From Rahnella sp. AA (GTDB taxonomy: Bacteria; Pseudomonadota; Gammaproteobacteria; Enterobacterales; Enterobacteriaceae): a stretch of 64,000 nucleotides of DNA. Both the position numbers and the translations under genes were made by a program. The stretch is from positions 682,001 through 746,000 of the forward strand of contig NZ_PITQ01000002.1 in NCBI RefSeq assembly GCF_002834385.1, given 5' to 3'. Positions 25,385-33,307 of the stretch are shown one piece after another. The notes under the pieces were generated by a model. That model worked only from the letters and a program-made list of their open reading frames with translations, was not told the DNA's origin and did no database searches. Every line of letters begins with the position of its first letter. The stretch's first letter is position 1.

Positions 25385-26878
25385 TTACAGATTCACAACG
25401 CGGTTTCGCCCGTCATTTTTTGCCTGATACAACGCTTTATCTGCCATTTTCAGCGCACTGTCGATGTTCACTTTTCCCGGATGGAAATGGGTCACGCCCA
25501 GCGAAATCGTCACGTTTCCAGCCGTGTCAAAGTGCTCTTTTTCAACCTGCCGTCGTAAGCGTTCTGCCAGTTGTACAGCCCGTGTCAGCGAGGTGCCCGG
25601 CAGCAGCAGCAGAAACTCTTCTCCGCCCATGCGGCACAGCAAATCATCATCACGCGAGTTGTTCAGGATGAGTCGCGACAACTGCGTAATCACCCCGATT
25701 TGCAACGCCTCGCCCAGCAGTTTATCCACCTGTTCATAAAAACCGCGTCGGTTGAGCAGACCGGTCATCGGGTCGGTATGCGCTTCAGCGCTCAGCTTTT
25801 CAATTCGCTGATGCAGTAGCCGGATCCCCTGTAACATCACCGTTTTCAGCTTCGAGGCTTCGTAATACCAGGCGTTAATTTGCTGAATTTCTGCCGACAC
25901 ATCTTCTGAGTCCATGGTGTCGGCTTTCGACGCGAGCTGGCGCAACGGGCGGGAAATATAGCGCGCCAGCAGCCAGATGCCGATAAACACCAGAAGCACA
26001 AATGGCAGGGTATAAAGCAGAACCTGCAACATGACGTCATACAGCATTATCACGTCAGCCCTTGCCGGATGCAGCACCAGCACCGTCCAGCCCGCGACTT
26101 CCATCGTCGAGAAACCGGCCAGCGAATCCTCGCCCTGCAAATTTTTCATGTGCAGAAAACCCTGATCGCGGCCTTCCAGCAGCGCTTTATTCACATTTCC
26201 CTGCGGCGTGCTTTCCGTCCAGCCGTCAGCGGCGCGGTACAAAACGTCGCCTTCGTTGTCGATCACATAGATATACGCGTCTTTGCGGTAGTTCCGGGCA
26301 TTGATCAGTGAATCAATAATACCGCCCTGTTGCAGGGTAATTTCCGCCACCAGATAGCCGAGATACTTCCCCCGCGCATTACGGATGGGCACAGACATGG
26401 CAATAATGTGATTGTTTTGCGCGGTACGGAAAGGAGAGCTGATTACCGGATTTTGCGTGGCCAGTGCCTGCGTATTGGCGTCTGACACCAGCCTGAGACC
26501 GACCATATTGGCGGAGTTTCTCGACGCGGCGCGAACCGTACCGGTTTTATCCACCACCAGCACAGAGCTGTAACGCTTACTCTGAATCTGCAAACGGTCC
26601 GCTTCATCACCTACAGCGTAAAGATCATCAAACTCTTCGCCCAGCAAACCGGCACTGAACATCAGCTGTTTTTGAGCCGCATTGAAAAAAAGATCGGCCG
26701 TCAGGGAGAGGCGTGCCGCGTAGGACTGACTGGCGCGCAGCGAGGAATCGATAAGAAGTTTTCTCTCGACCTGAAAAATTGCCAGATAACTGCTGAGCAA
26801 AATGATGAGCGTACTCACCAAAGCCAGAAGCAATATCAGTCTTTTAAGATTAAATGCAAACCGCCGTTGCTGATCCAT
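25385..26878 (-). CDS. Membrane dCache-HAMP-GGDEF protein with an internally deleted GGDEF domain
   Basis: 497 residues. The first transmembrane helix lies near 12-32, a dCache-type periplasmic sensor covers about 35-280, the second membrane helix lies near 285-305, and a HAMP segment and the GGDEF region follow. The GGDEF part starts normally (DPMTGLLNRRGF) and ends normally (CRMGGEEFLLLLPG, ADKALYQAKNDGRN). However, only 39 residues separate NRR from GGEEF, against about 75-80 in intact domains. The missing part holds the metal-binding Asp and substrate-binding Asn (DxDHFKxxND). The reading frame is preserved across the junction near 25690-25712. Diguanylate cyclase activity is therefore doubtful although the signature GGEEF is intact. 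Divergent from a tiny possible gene. Confidence 0.88.
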   Translation of the reverse strand: MDQQRRFAFNLKRLILLLALVSTLIILLSSYLAIFQVERKLLIDSSLRASQSYAARLSLTADLFFNAAQKQLMFSAGLLGEEFDDLYAVGDEADRLQIQSKRYSSVLVVDKTGTVRAASRNSANMVGLRLVSDANTQALATQNPVISSPFRTAQNNHIIAMSVPIRNARGKYLGYLVAEITLQQGGIIDSLINARNYRKDAYIYVIDNEGDVLYRAADGWTESTPQGNVNKALLEGRDQGFLHMKNLQGEDSLAGFSTMEVAGWTVLVLHPARADVIMLYDVMLQVLLYTLPFVLLVFIGIWLLARYISRPLRQLASKADTMDSEDVSAEIQQINAWYYEASKLKTVMLQGIRLLHQRIEKLSAEAHTDPMTGLLNRRGFYEQVDKLLGEALQIGVITQLSRLILNNSRDDDLLCRMGGEEFLLLLPGTSLTRAVQLAERLRRQVEKEHFDTAGNVTISLGVTHFHPGKVNIDSALKMADKALYQAKNDGRNRVVNL

Positions 26879-26926
26879 TCTCTGTCCGTTGAGCTGATAA
26901 CCCTGAATACTAAAGAGGATAGCAGC

Positions 26927-27016
26927 ATGTTAAACCGGAAATTTGATATGTCTCAGTCAGGGCGGTTTTCTCTGACCCTGCTGGCTGCAATCTGTCTGAT
27001 TCTTTGCAGCCCATAA
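26927..27016 (+). CDS. Possible 29-residue hydrophobic peptide
   Basis: An ATG follows an AAAGAGGA ribosome-binding site and encodes a polar start (MLNRKFDMSQSGR) and a hydrophobic end (LTLLAAICLILCSP). It is divergent from the GGDEF gene and convergent on the XRE gene. A single helix and good start signal are the only support. Confidence 0.35.
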   Translation: MLNRKFDMSQSGRFSLTLLAAICLILCSP

Positions 27017-27023
27017 TTGCCTG

Positions 27024-27503
27024 CTAAGGTTTACGTATTAACTTCTGTAAACGGGCCTTCTGCCAGCGCTCCACTGACCCGCGAAAAGCAAATATCCCCA
27101 GCCCGCGGATCAGCAAAATACCGCCCCAGATACACAACGGCCAGACGAACCAGACAGTATTGGGTGAAGTGTAATGATTAATCGCAAATAAACCGATGTT
27201 GATCACCGCCCAGAAAACCACCGAACGATAGAAGCCCCCTTCTTCCGCCACCCGCAATCTGGCTTTTTCGATCTGATCGTCGAGTGCCCGATCGGCGCTG
27301 ATCGCTGATTGCGGATCGTTTTCTGTCAGTTCTGAAACCTTGATATCAAATGCTGCCGCAATGGCCCCCAGCGTTTCGAGGCTGGCCTGTTCGCCATTTT
27401 CGATTCGTTGTACCGTGCGTACGCTCAGTGAAGAAAGCTCTGCCAGCTGTTCCTGAGACCATGCGCGGGAAATCCGAAGTTGTCTGATTTTGCTCTGATT
27501 CAT
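27024..27503 (-). CDS. XRE-family regulator with two membrane helices
   Basis: About 159 residues. An N-terminal HTH_3 domain (SRAWSQEQLAELSSLSVRTVQRIENG, residues about 11-36) is followed by a linker and a C-terminal 2TM domain (helices near 93-110 and 117-137) with a terminal basic tail. Such membrane-tethered XRE proteins are presumed to act on transcription from the membrane; targets unknown. The open frame extends upstream, but the ATG at 27503 has an AAGGCAAGGAT ribosome-binding site and opens directly into the domain. Confidence 0.85.
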   Translation of the reverse strand: MNQSKIRQLRISRAWSQEQLAELSSLSVRTVQRIENGEQASLETLGAIAAAFDIKVSELTENDPQSAISADRALDDQIEKARLRVAEEGGFYRSVVFWAVINIGLFAINHYTSPNTVWFVWPLCIWGGILLIRGLGIFAFRGSVERWQKARLQKLIRKP

Positions 27504-27656
27504 ATCCTTGCCTTTACAGTGAATGTTGAACACCGGGTCAGCATGCAACGCAGGATCGGAAATCAACACGACAGCAACCTGACACCGGCACGACATCAAG
27601 CTGACAGCTTTTAAGATCATCACGTTAGCCTGTGATATAGCGTATTGCCGGGCTTT

Positions 27657-28571
27657 CTAATTCGGGCACAACAACGCCAGTTCCGGGTTTTCAGGAAAAA
27701 CCCGTTCGCTGAGAAAGTCGATCAGCACCCGCAATTTCGGCGTCATGTAGCCACCCGATGGCCAGAGAATGAAAAAGTCCGCGCTGCGGCTGACAAAATC
27801 ATCGAGCACGGTGACCAGTTTCCCGCGCGCCAGCTCTTTGCGGATACTGAAATCCGGCAGGCACGTAATGCCCAAACCCTGCAGGGCAAAACACTGACGT
27901 GTCTCAATATTATTACAAACCATTGAAACCGGAAGCGCCAGATCCTGATAACCCGGCAGCGGCCAGGCTTCCAGTTTTCCACTGTTTGGGAACCTGAAAT
28001 GTAAACACCGGTGAGACAGCAGATCGGGGGGCGCTTGCGGAACGCCATACTTTTCAAAATACGCCGGTGAGCCCACCAGCAAATGGTGAAACGTCCCCAG
28101 CTTGCGCATCGACAGGCGAGAATCCGCCATCTGCCCGGTGCGCACCACGGCGTCAAAACCTTCTTCCACAACATCCACAATGCGATCGGTGAAATCCAGA
28201 TCCAGCTCGATATCAGGATAACGCCGCATAAATTCGCCCAGCACCGGCAGCAACAGCGTGCTGACCTGCGGCAGGCTCAGCCGCAAACGGCCTCGCGGGG
28301 ATTCAGAAAGCTGCAACAACTCGCTTTCCGCCGCTTCCAGCTCCGCAACAATCCGGCGGCAACGCTCGAGAAACAGCGCGCCTTCTGCCGTCAGCGCCAC
28401 GCTGCGGGTGCTGCGGTGAAACAGGCGAACATTCAGTTTAACTTCCATGCGTGCGATGGTTTTGCCCACCGCCGAGGCAGAAACGCCCAGCAGGCGGCCG
28501 GCCGCGACAAAACTGCGGGTTTCCGCAACGTGCACGAACACATTCAGACTGCTCAGACTTTCCACTGCCAC
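27657..28571 (-). CDS. LysR-family transcriptional regulator
   Basis: 304 residues starting at GTG. The N-terminal winged helix (FVAAGRLLGVSASAVGKTIARMEVKL) and C-terminal periplasmic-binding-like effector domain are standard for the LysR family (AaeR/PA2477-like branch). It is divergently transcribed from a serine hydrolase-MFS operon, and a perfect palindrome lies nine bases from its start. It probably regulates that operon and itself. Effector unknown. Confidence 0.9.
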   Translation of the reverse strand: MAVESLSSLNVFVHVAETRSFVAAGRLLGVSASAVGKTIARMEVKLNVRLFHRSTRSVALTAEGALFLERCRRIVAELEAAESELLQLSESPRGRLRLSLPQVSTLLLPVLGEFMRRYPDIELDLDFTDRIVDVVEEGFDAVVRTGQMADSRLSMRKLGTFHHLLVGSPAYFEKYGVPQAPPDLLSHRCLHFRFPNSGKLEAWPLPGYQDLALPVSMVCNNIETRQCFALQGLGITCLPDFSIRKELARGKLVTVLDDFVSRSADFFILWPSGGYMTPKLRVLIDFLSERVFPENPELALLCPN

Positions 28572-28579
28572 CTCTCATT

Positions 28580-28597
28580 ACGGACATTAGTGTCCGT
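28580..28597. promoter_or_regulatory. Palindromic LysR operator in the divergent region
   Basis: ACGGAC-ATTAGT-GTCCGT, a perfect 6-bp-arm inverted repeat, containing the T-N11-A pattern of LysR sites, between the regulator (GTG at 28571) and the hydrolase start at 28681. Confidence 0.7.
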
Positions 28598-28680
28598 ATA
28601 TTCTGGATATCTACCCTACTTTTTCCGTACTGAGGAGTTATCTATCGTGATTTAACACGTTCATACACTGAGATAACACC

Positions 28681-29832
28681 ATGAATTCCTCCGCGCTAAA
28701 ACCCCGTATCGACCTTGTTGTTGAGCAGGCCATCGCCTCAAAACGCCTTGTGGGTACCGTTGTTCTGGTCGCTCAACACGGCGAGCTGGTTTACCACCAG
28801 GCCGCCGGTCTGGCTGACCGGGAAACAGGACAGGTCATGACTGAAGAGTCGCTGTTTCGCCTGGCATCAGTCAGTAAACCCATCGTATCAACCGCCGCGA
28901 TGATCTTAATTTCACAAGGCAAACTGGCGCTCGATGACGACATTCAGGCATGGCTGCCAGATTTCCATCCCTCCCTTCCCGACGGTCAGCCTGCGCGGAT
29001 CACCGTGCGAAATTTATTAAGCCATACCGCCGGGCTGAGTTACCGCTTTTTTGAGCCCGATGAACAGGGTCCGTATGCGCTCGCAGGGGTTTCCGACGGC
29101 ATGGATAACAGCAGAATTTCACTGGCGGAAAACCTGCGTCGTTTGGCCAGCGTCCCTTTGCTGTATTCACCGGGAACTTCATGGGGATATTCCCTCGCCG
29201 TGGACGTTCTTGGCGCATTGCTGGAGCAGGTTTGCCAGCAATCGCTTGGCGACATAGTGAGAAATCTGCTCACCGGCCCGCTGGATATGAACGACACCGC
29301 GTTTTATGCGCACAATCCGGCGCGGCTGACGACGCCGTACGTCAGTGATTCCCCCGAGCCTCACCGCTTGCAGGAGGGTGAAAAGGTCGCGGCATTCGAA
29401 AATACCGTGGGTATCCTTTATTCCCCTGCGAGGGCGCTGAACACACAGGCTTTCCCATCAGCCGGAGCCGGTATGGTCAGCAGTGCGCACGATGTTCTGA
29501 AAATGTTAGAAATGCTGCGTCGGGGCGGAGAACCGTTGCTGATGCCAGAGCTGGTTGATGAAATGGGCCGCGACCAGACCGGTAGCCTTGAATTGCCGGA
29601 CATGCCGGGCACCGGCTTCGGGCTGGGCTTTTCCGTCCTGCGTGATCCGCAAGCGGCGGCATCACCGGAATCCACAGGCACCTGGCGCTGGGGCGGCGCT
29701 TACGGTCATTCGTGGTTTGTCGATCGCACCGCCGGGCTGAGCGTCGTCGCCTTTACCAACACCCTGTACGAAGGGATGTCCGGCATTTTTGTGAATGAAT
29801 TACGCGATGCGGTGTATGGAGTGAAGTCATGA
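28681..29832 (+). CDS. Serine hydrolase of the beta-lactamase/penicillin-binding fold
   Basis: 383 residues. The SxxK motif is SVSK (RLASVSKPIVSTAA, near residue 65). The second motif is Tyr-Ser-Leu (GYSLAVDVLG, the Tyr of YxN) and HTAGLSY is also present. A C-terminal WGGAYGHSW segment takes the place of the KTG triad. No signal peptide, so a cytoplasmic esterase (EstB class) is more likely than a secreted beta-lactamase. It overlaps the MFS gene by 4 bp. Substrate unknown; linked to the divergent LysR regulator. Confidence 0.88.
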   Translation: MNSSALKPRIDLVVEQAIASKRLVGTVVLVAQHGELVYHQAAGLADRETGQVMTEESLFRLASVSKPIVSTAAMILISQGKLALDDDIQAWLPDFHPSLPDGQPARITVRNLLSHTAGLSYRFFEPDEQGPYALAGVSDGMDNSRISLAENLRRLASVPLLYSPGTSWGYSLAVDVLGALLEQVCQQSLGDIVRNLLTGPLDMNDTAFYAHNPARLTTPYVSDSPEPHRLQEGEKVAAFENTVGILYSPARALNTQAFPSAGAGMVSSAHDVLKMLEMLRRGGEPLLMPELVDEMGRDQTGSLELPDMPGTGFGLGFSVLRDPQAAASPESTGTWRWGGAYGHSWFVDRTAGLSVVAFTNTLYEGMSGIFVNELRDAVYGVKS

Positions 29833-31058
29833 ATCAGACACCGAAACAGACACCGCTTCCGCTCTCTGCCTTGCTGGCGATGGCGCTGACCGGTTTTATT
29901 GCCATCATGACCGAAACGCTGCCCGCAGGATTACTGCCGCAAATTGCCGGTGGCCTTGAGGTATCACAGGCCATGGCGGGCCAGATGATTACCGCATATG
30001 CCGCCGGTTCACTGATGGCCGTGATCCCGCTGGCTGCCCTGACGCGTGGCTGGAACCGCCGCACGGCGCTGCTGACGGCAATCGCCGGTTTCCTGATTTT
30101 TAATACGCTCACCACACTCTCGGCGAATTTTGCCCTGACGTTGTTTGCCCGCTGGATGGCCGGTGCCGCTGCCGGGCTGGCGTGGGGATTGCTGGCCAGT
30201 TACGCGCGGCGTATGGTGCCCGTACATCAGCAGGGGCGCGCGCTGTCTGTCGCCATGGTGGGCACGCCGGTTGCGCTGGCGGTTGGCGTGCCGCTGGGAA
30301 CCTGGATGGGGACGCTGCTCGGCTGGCGTATGGCCTTCGGGGTAATGTCCGTGGCGACTCTGCTTCTGGTGGTCTGGGTGCTGCGCAAAGTACCAGATTA
30401 TCCCGGTCAGAAAGCCGGGCAGCGTCAGCCGCTGCGTAAGGTCATCATGATGCCGGGCGTGCGCAGTATTCTGGCGGTGATCCTGCTGTGGATGCTGACC
30501 CACAACCTGCTCTATACCTACATTGTTCCGTTTCTGCGGCTCTCCGGTCTGGCAGCTCATGCGGATCAAATCCTGCTGGTGTTTGGCATTGGCGCACTCG
30601 CGGGGATCGGGCTGACCGGCATTTTGGTGGACAAACGCCTGCGTCAAACCCTGCTCACCAGCCTCGCATTGTTTGCGGTAATTTCACTGGTGCTGGCGCT
30701 CAACAGCGATTCCGCACTCATCGTAAGCTTATGCGTTGCGCTGTGGGGCCTGACGTTTGGTGGAGCGGCGACATTACTGCAAACCGCCATTGCCGATGCC
30801 ACAGGGGAACACGCAGACATGGCACAATCGATGGTTGTCGTGGCCTGGAATCTTGCCATCGCGGGCGGGGGGTTATCCGGCGGAATACTGATGGAAACGG
30901 CCGGGATCCGCGTTTTTCCGTGGGCGATGCAGATTTTGCTGGTTGCGGGCCTGCTGATTGCCTGGCGCGCGAAAAAGCAGGGCTTCAGGCCCGGCCCCCG
31001 GCATTCAGTTACGCCACAGGAGCAGGATCAAAGTTTCGGAAAGGCACAAAAGGTATAA
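29829..31058 (+). CDS. MFS exporter (DHA1 family)
   Basis: 409 residues with 12 hydrophobic segments. Loop 2-3 has the family motif ALTRGWNRRTALL, and TETLPAGLLPQIA in helix 1 with VPLGTWMGTLLGWR in helix 5 places it in the drug/sugar-efflux DHA1 branch (AraJ/YdhP-like). Coupled to the preceding hydrolase by an ATGA overlap, so the pair may modify and export one compound. No terminator hairpin is obvious after it. Confidence 0.87.
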   Translation: MNQTPKQTPLPLSALLAMALTGFIAIMTETLPAGLLPQIAGGLEVSQAMAGQMITAYAAGSLMAVIPLAALTRGWNRRTALLTAIAGFLIFNTLTTLSANFALTLFARWMAGAAAGLAWGLLASYARRMVPVHQQGRALSVAMVGTPVALAVGVPLGTWMGTLLGWRMAFGVMSVATLLLVVWVLRKVPDYPGQKAGQRQPLRKVIMMPGVRSILAVILLWMLTHNLLYTYIVPFLRLSGLAAHADQILLVFGIGALAGIGLTGILVDKRLRQTLLTSLALFAVISLVLALNSDSALIVSLCVALWGLTFGGAATLLQTAIADATGEHADMAQSMVVVAWNLAIAGGGLSGGILMETAGIRVFPWAMQILLVAGLLIAWRAKKQGFRPGPRHSVTPQEQDQSFGKAQKV

Positions 31059-31147
31059 TTTCCTAAACCTTTCCCGAACCAGACGCCTGAGCTCTTCACG
31101 GATCCCGGCCTGTTCTGGTAGAGTAAAAAACAGGCTGAAAAGAAAGA

Positions 31148-31306
31148 ATGAGATCCATGGAAGCGCGTAAAAAAGCGGGTGTGCTCTTAACCGTTCTGGC
31201 CACAGCAGCCCTGCTGCTGATGGCCTTCGAATGGCTCGCCGATCAGACGGTACCAGAGCTGAAAGAGCATGTTGTTCACTATGTTGACCATCATATGGCG
31301 GGCTGA
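31148..31306 (+). CDS. 52-residue single-span membrane protein
   Basis: An ATG at 31148 (alternative 31157) opens a frame with a basic N-terminus (ARKKAG), one transmembrane helix (VLLTVLATAALLLMAF) and an acidic/His-rich periplasmic tail (PELKEHVVHYVDHH). The tail HVVHYVDHH could bind metal. It precedes yniD by 25 bases. No family recognised. Confidence 0.6.
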   Translation: MRSMEARKKAGVLLTVLATAALLLMAFEWLADQTVPELKEHVVHYVDHHMAG

Positions 31307-31331
31307 AGGCCCCCCGGCACAGGGAGGAAAA

Positions 31332-31439
31332 ATGGTAACGAAACGGATGATGACCAAACACTGGAAAATGTTCATCGTGCTGCTGTGCATCTGCGGCGCA
31401 CTGATGCTGTTACGCTGGGCAGCAATGGTCTGGGGGTGA
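31332..31439 (+). CDS. yniD: Small membrane protein YniD
   Basis: 35 residues with a strong AGGGAGGAAA ribosome-binding site. The sequence TKHWKM..LLCICGALMLLRWAAMVWG is collinear with E. coli YniD (35 residues, same KHWKM and LLRWAAM blocks, from memory). One membrane helix; function unknown in E. coli. It is the middle gene of a second cluster of tiny membrane proteins. Confidence 0.82.
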   Translation: MVTKRMMTKHWKMFIVLLCICGALMLLRWAAMVWG

Positions 31440-31516
31440 TAACTCCTGGACATATTGCCCACACTATAAATTTGAGTTAAGTTATTTCCCGCCTGAATAT
31501 AGGGAGGTAACAAGGG

Positions 31517-31648
31517 ATGTACCGACTGACAGAAATTATGCTCGTACTTGTCATGATTTTATGGGGAATGATTTTGTTTGATATCGGCAGCATCAGCCTG
31601 CGGATCAGTCAGTTTCTCATGTATCTGGAAGGTATGAGGCGTTCCTGA
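31517..31648 (+). CDS. 43-residue membrane protein
   Basis: The ATG at 31517 is preceded by AAGGG at short spacing, with GGGAGG further upstream. Hydrophobic helix (MLVLVMILWGMILFDIGSISL) followed by an amphipathic RISQFLMYLEGMRRS tail. Third gene of the yniD cluster. Not recognised. Confidence 0.55.
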   Translation: MYRLTEIMLVLVMILWGMILFDIGSISLRISQFLMYLEGMRRS

Positions 31649-32028
31649 ACCTCTGTCTGTTTTCGCACAGTGATTGTTTCCCCGATCCTTTCAATGTTGA
31701 AAGCCCCCGCTGTTTCTGCCTGAAAATACACAACGACATTCATTAAGACATTTTGAAATAAATCTGTGCATGACATTGCGCGCCCGTACGCTTTTACTAC
31801 ATCAAATATTGATTTAAAACAAAGTTAGAAAACACCAACCGGAATTCTATTACTTAAATTTTAATTTCAGGTAATTTAATTCATCCCTTCCCCATTCATT
31901 TTTTAAAATAATAAATAGCAAAAAATATAAATAGTGGTAAAAATAATGCGCCCGGGTAACGTTATTTGAATATCTTTAAAATCAACAGACCATTAATTTA
32001 AAACTGAGATTGTCACGTAGGGGTAATT
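31649..32028. other. AT-rich gap with no gene
   Basis: 380 bases with runs of A and T and no supportable coding frame, repeat or terminator. It should hold the promoter of the DoxX-family gene at 32029; I cannot place the boxes with confidence. Confidence 0.5.
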
Positions 32029-32919
32029 ATGAGTAACGTATATTCACCTACAGAGAATATGATCAACGAGCGAAATTATCTTAAGCCAAGATTTGTTCCG
32101 CATCAGATCATCTCTGTATTAATTTTCTTTACCTTAGTGGTTGCTGTTTATAGTGCATTTATTTCCCATCAGTTGCCGGATTTCTCTGCCTATACCACGG
32201 TCATTTTATTCTTTATTTCACTGTTACTTAACGTATTAGTCACACCGAAGAATTTCACCGTCGGGTTCCTGACGTCGCTGCTGCCGTTCCTGATTGGCTG
32301 GCGCATCGGGGCAATGACTGGCGTAGTGCCGATTATGGTCATCTCTCCGATAGCGTTTATTTTCATTCTCGCGCAGTTCTTTGATTGCATGATCAATGAT
32401 CAGAAGCATTATCGTAAAGACGGTCGTTTGGGAAATCTTCAATGGCAGATGACATTCATCCGTATCTATTACGGCTTTAATGAAATTGGCCACTGCACAG
32501 AAAAACTGTTTGCGGGTAACGCATCATTCCATCATCTGCAGGATGTATTTGCCAATTATGGCCTGCACAGTAATACAACATTCATGGTTATTCTTGCCGG
32601 ATTAATAGAACTTGCCGTAGCGATTGGCCTGGGCATGGGCTTCTTAACCCGTCTGGCCGGGGCTGGTGGCGTGATTTATATTCTGACGGCGAACTCTTAC
32701 GGCGGCCACTTCTTTAACGGCTATACCTGGAACAGTAAACCGAACGGTGGCTGGGAATATATTCTGCTGATCATTGTCTTCTTCGGCAGTTGCGCGATCG
32801 GCGGTGCGGGTAAATTCTCTATCGATGGCTGGCTGATCAGTAAGGGGCTGATGCCTAAATGGCTGCTCCCGCTGTGCCTGGCGAAAAACGGACGCGACGA
32901 ACTGCTGCAAAAACACTGA
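32029..32919 (+). CDS. DoxX-family membrane protein
   Basis: 296 residues. An N-terminal part with about four hydrophobic helices precedes a DoxX-like domain (FNEIGHCTEKLFAG at residues about 155-168, then GLIELAVAIGLGMGFLTRLAGAGG). It is longer than typical DoxX proteins of about 140 residues, so the N-terminal half is an added membrane module. Function unknown; relatives have been linked to redox or sulphide metabolism. Strong intrinsic terminator follows. Confidence 0.78.
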   Translation: MSNVYSPTENMINERNYLKPRFVPHQIISVLIFFTLVVAVYSAFISHQLPDFSAYTTVILFFISLLLNVLVTPKNFTVGFLTSLLPFLIGWRIGAMTGVVPIMVISPIAFIFILAQFFDCMINDQKHYRKDGRLGNLQWQMTFIRIYYGFNEIGHCTEKLFAGNASFHHLQDVFANYGLHSNTTFMVILAGLIELAVAIGLGMGFLTRLAGAGGVIYILTANSYGGHFFNGYTWNSKPNGGWEYILLIIVFFGSCAIGGAGKFSIDGWLISKGLMPKWLLPLCLAKNGRDELLQKH

Positions 32920-32929
32920 TTCATGCTAA

Positions 32930-32962
32930 AACCGGCGGAGCAGAACGCCCGCCGGTTATTTC
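32930..32962 (+). terminator. Terminator of the DoxX-family gene
   Basis: AACCGGC / GCCGGTT stem, 14-base loop, followed by ATTTCTT, 11 bases after the stop codon. Confidence 0.7.
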
Positions 32963-33063
32963 TTACTGATTAAATAAGCAACAATTCGGCAAGCGGGCTT
33001 GAAACCTGATGCCGTGCAGGCGAAAATATCCCCCGTGATGTTTAAGAGCCTGACCGTCTGCTT

Positions 33064-33306
33064 ATGAATAACCGCAAACCTCGTCGTCCGCACGGGCGAT
33101 GGACCTATTACATTATGCACGAAGACATTCTGTGGCCCTGCCCGGTGCGCTGGGAGTGGGAGAATGGCTACGGTGGCTGGCTGCCTTTTTACTACTCACC
33201 GACGCTGGAATTTGTTGCCGGCGATCCGCATAAAGCCACCAAAGTCGCGGGCCAGAAGGCCCGCCCGGTGCGCAAACAGCTCAAACTTCACGAATACGAA
33301 TACTAA
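33064..33306 (+). CDS. Conserved-looking basic protein of unknown function
   Basis: 80 residues, rich in Trp, Tyr, Arg and Lys, with WTYYIMHEDILWPCPVRWEW and a basic C-terminal tail (KAARPVRKQLKLHEYEY-like). No signal peptide or membrane helix. The density of Trp/Tyr suggests a folded small domain rather than a chance frame. It ends one base before the recD stop on the other strand. Unrecognised. Confidence 0.55.
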   Translation: MNNRKPRRPHGRWTYYIMHEDILWPCPVRWEWENGYGGWLPFYYSPTLEFVAGDPHKATKVAGQKARPVRKQLKLHEYEY

Positions 33307-33307
33307 A

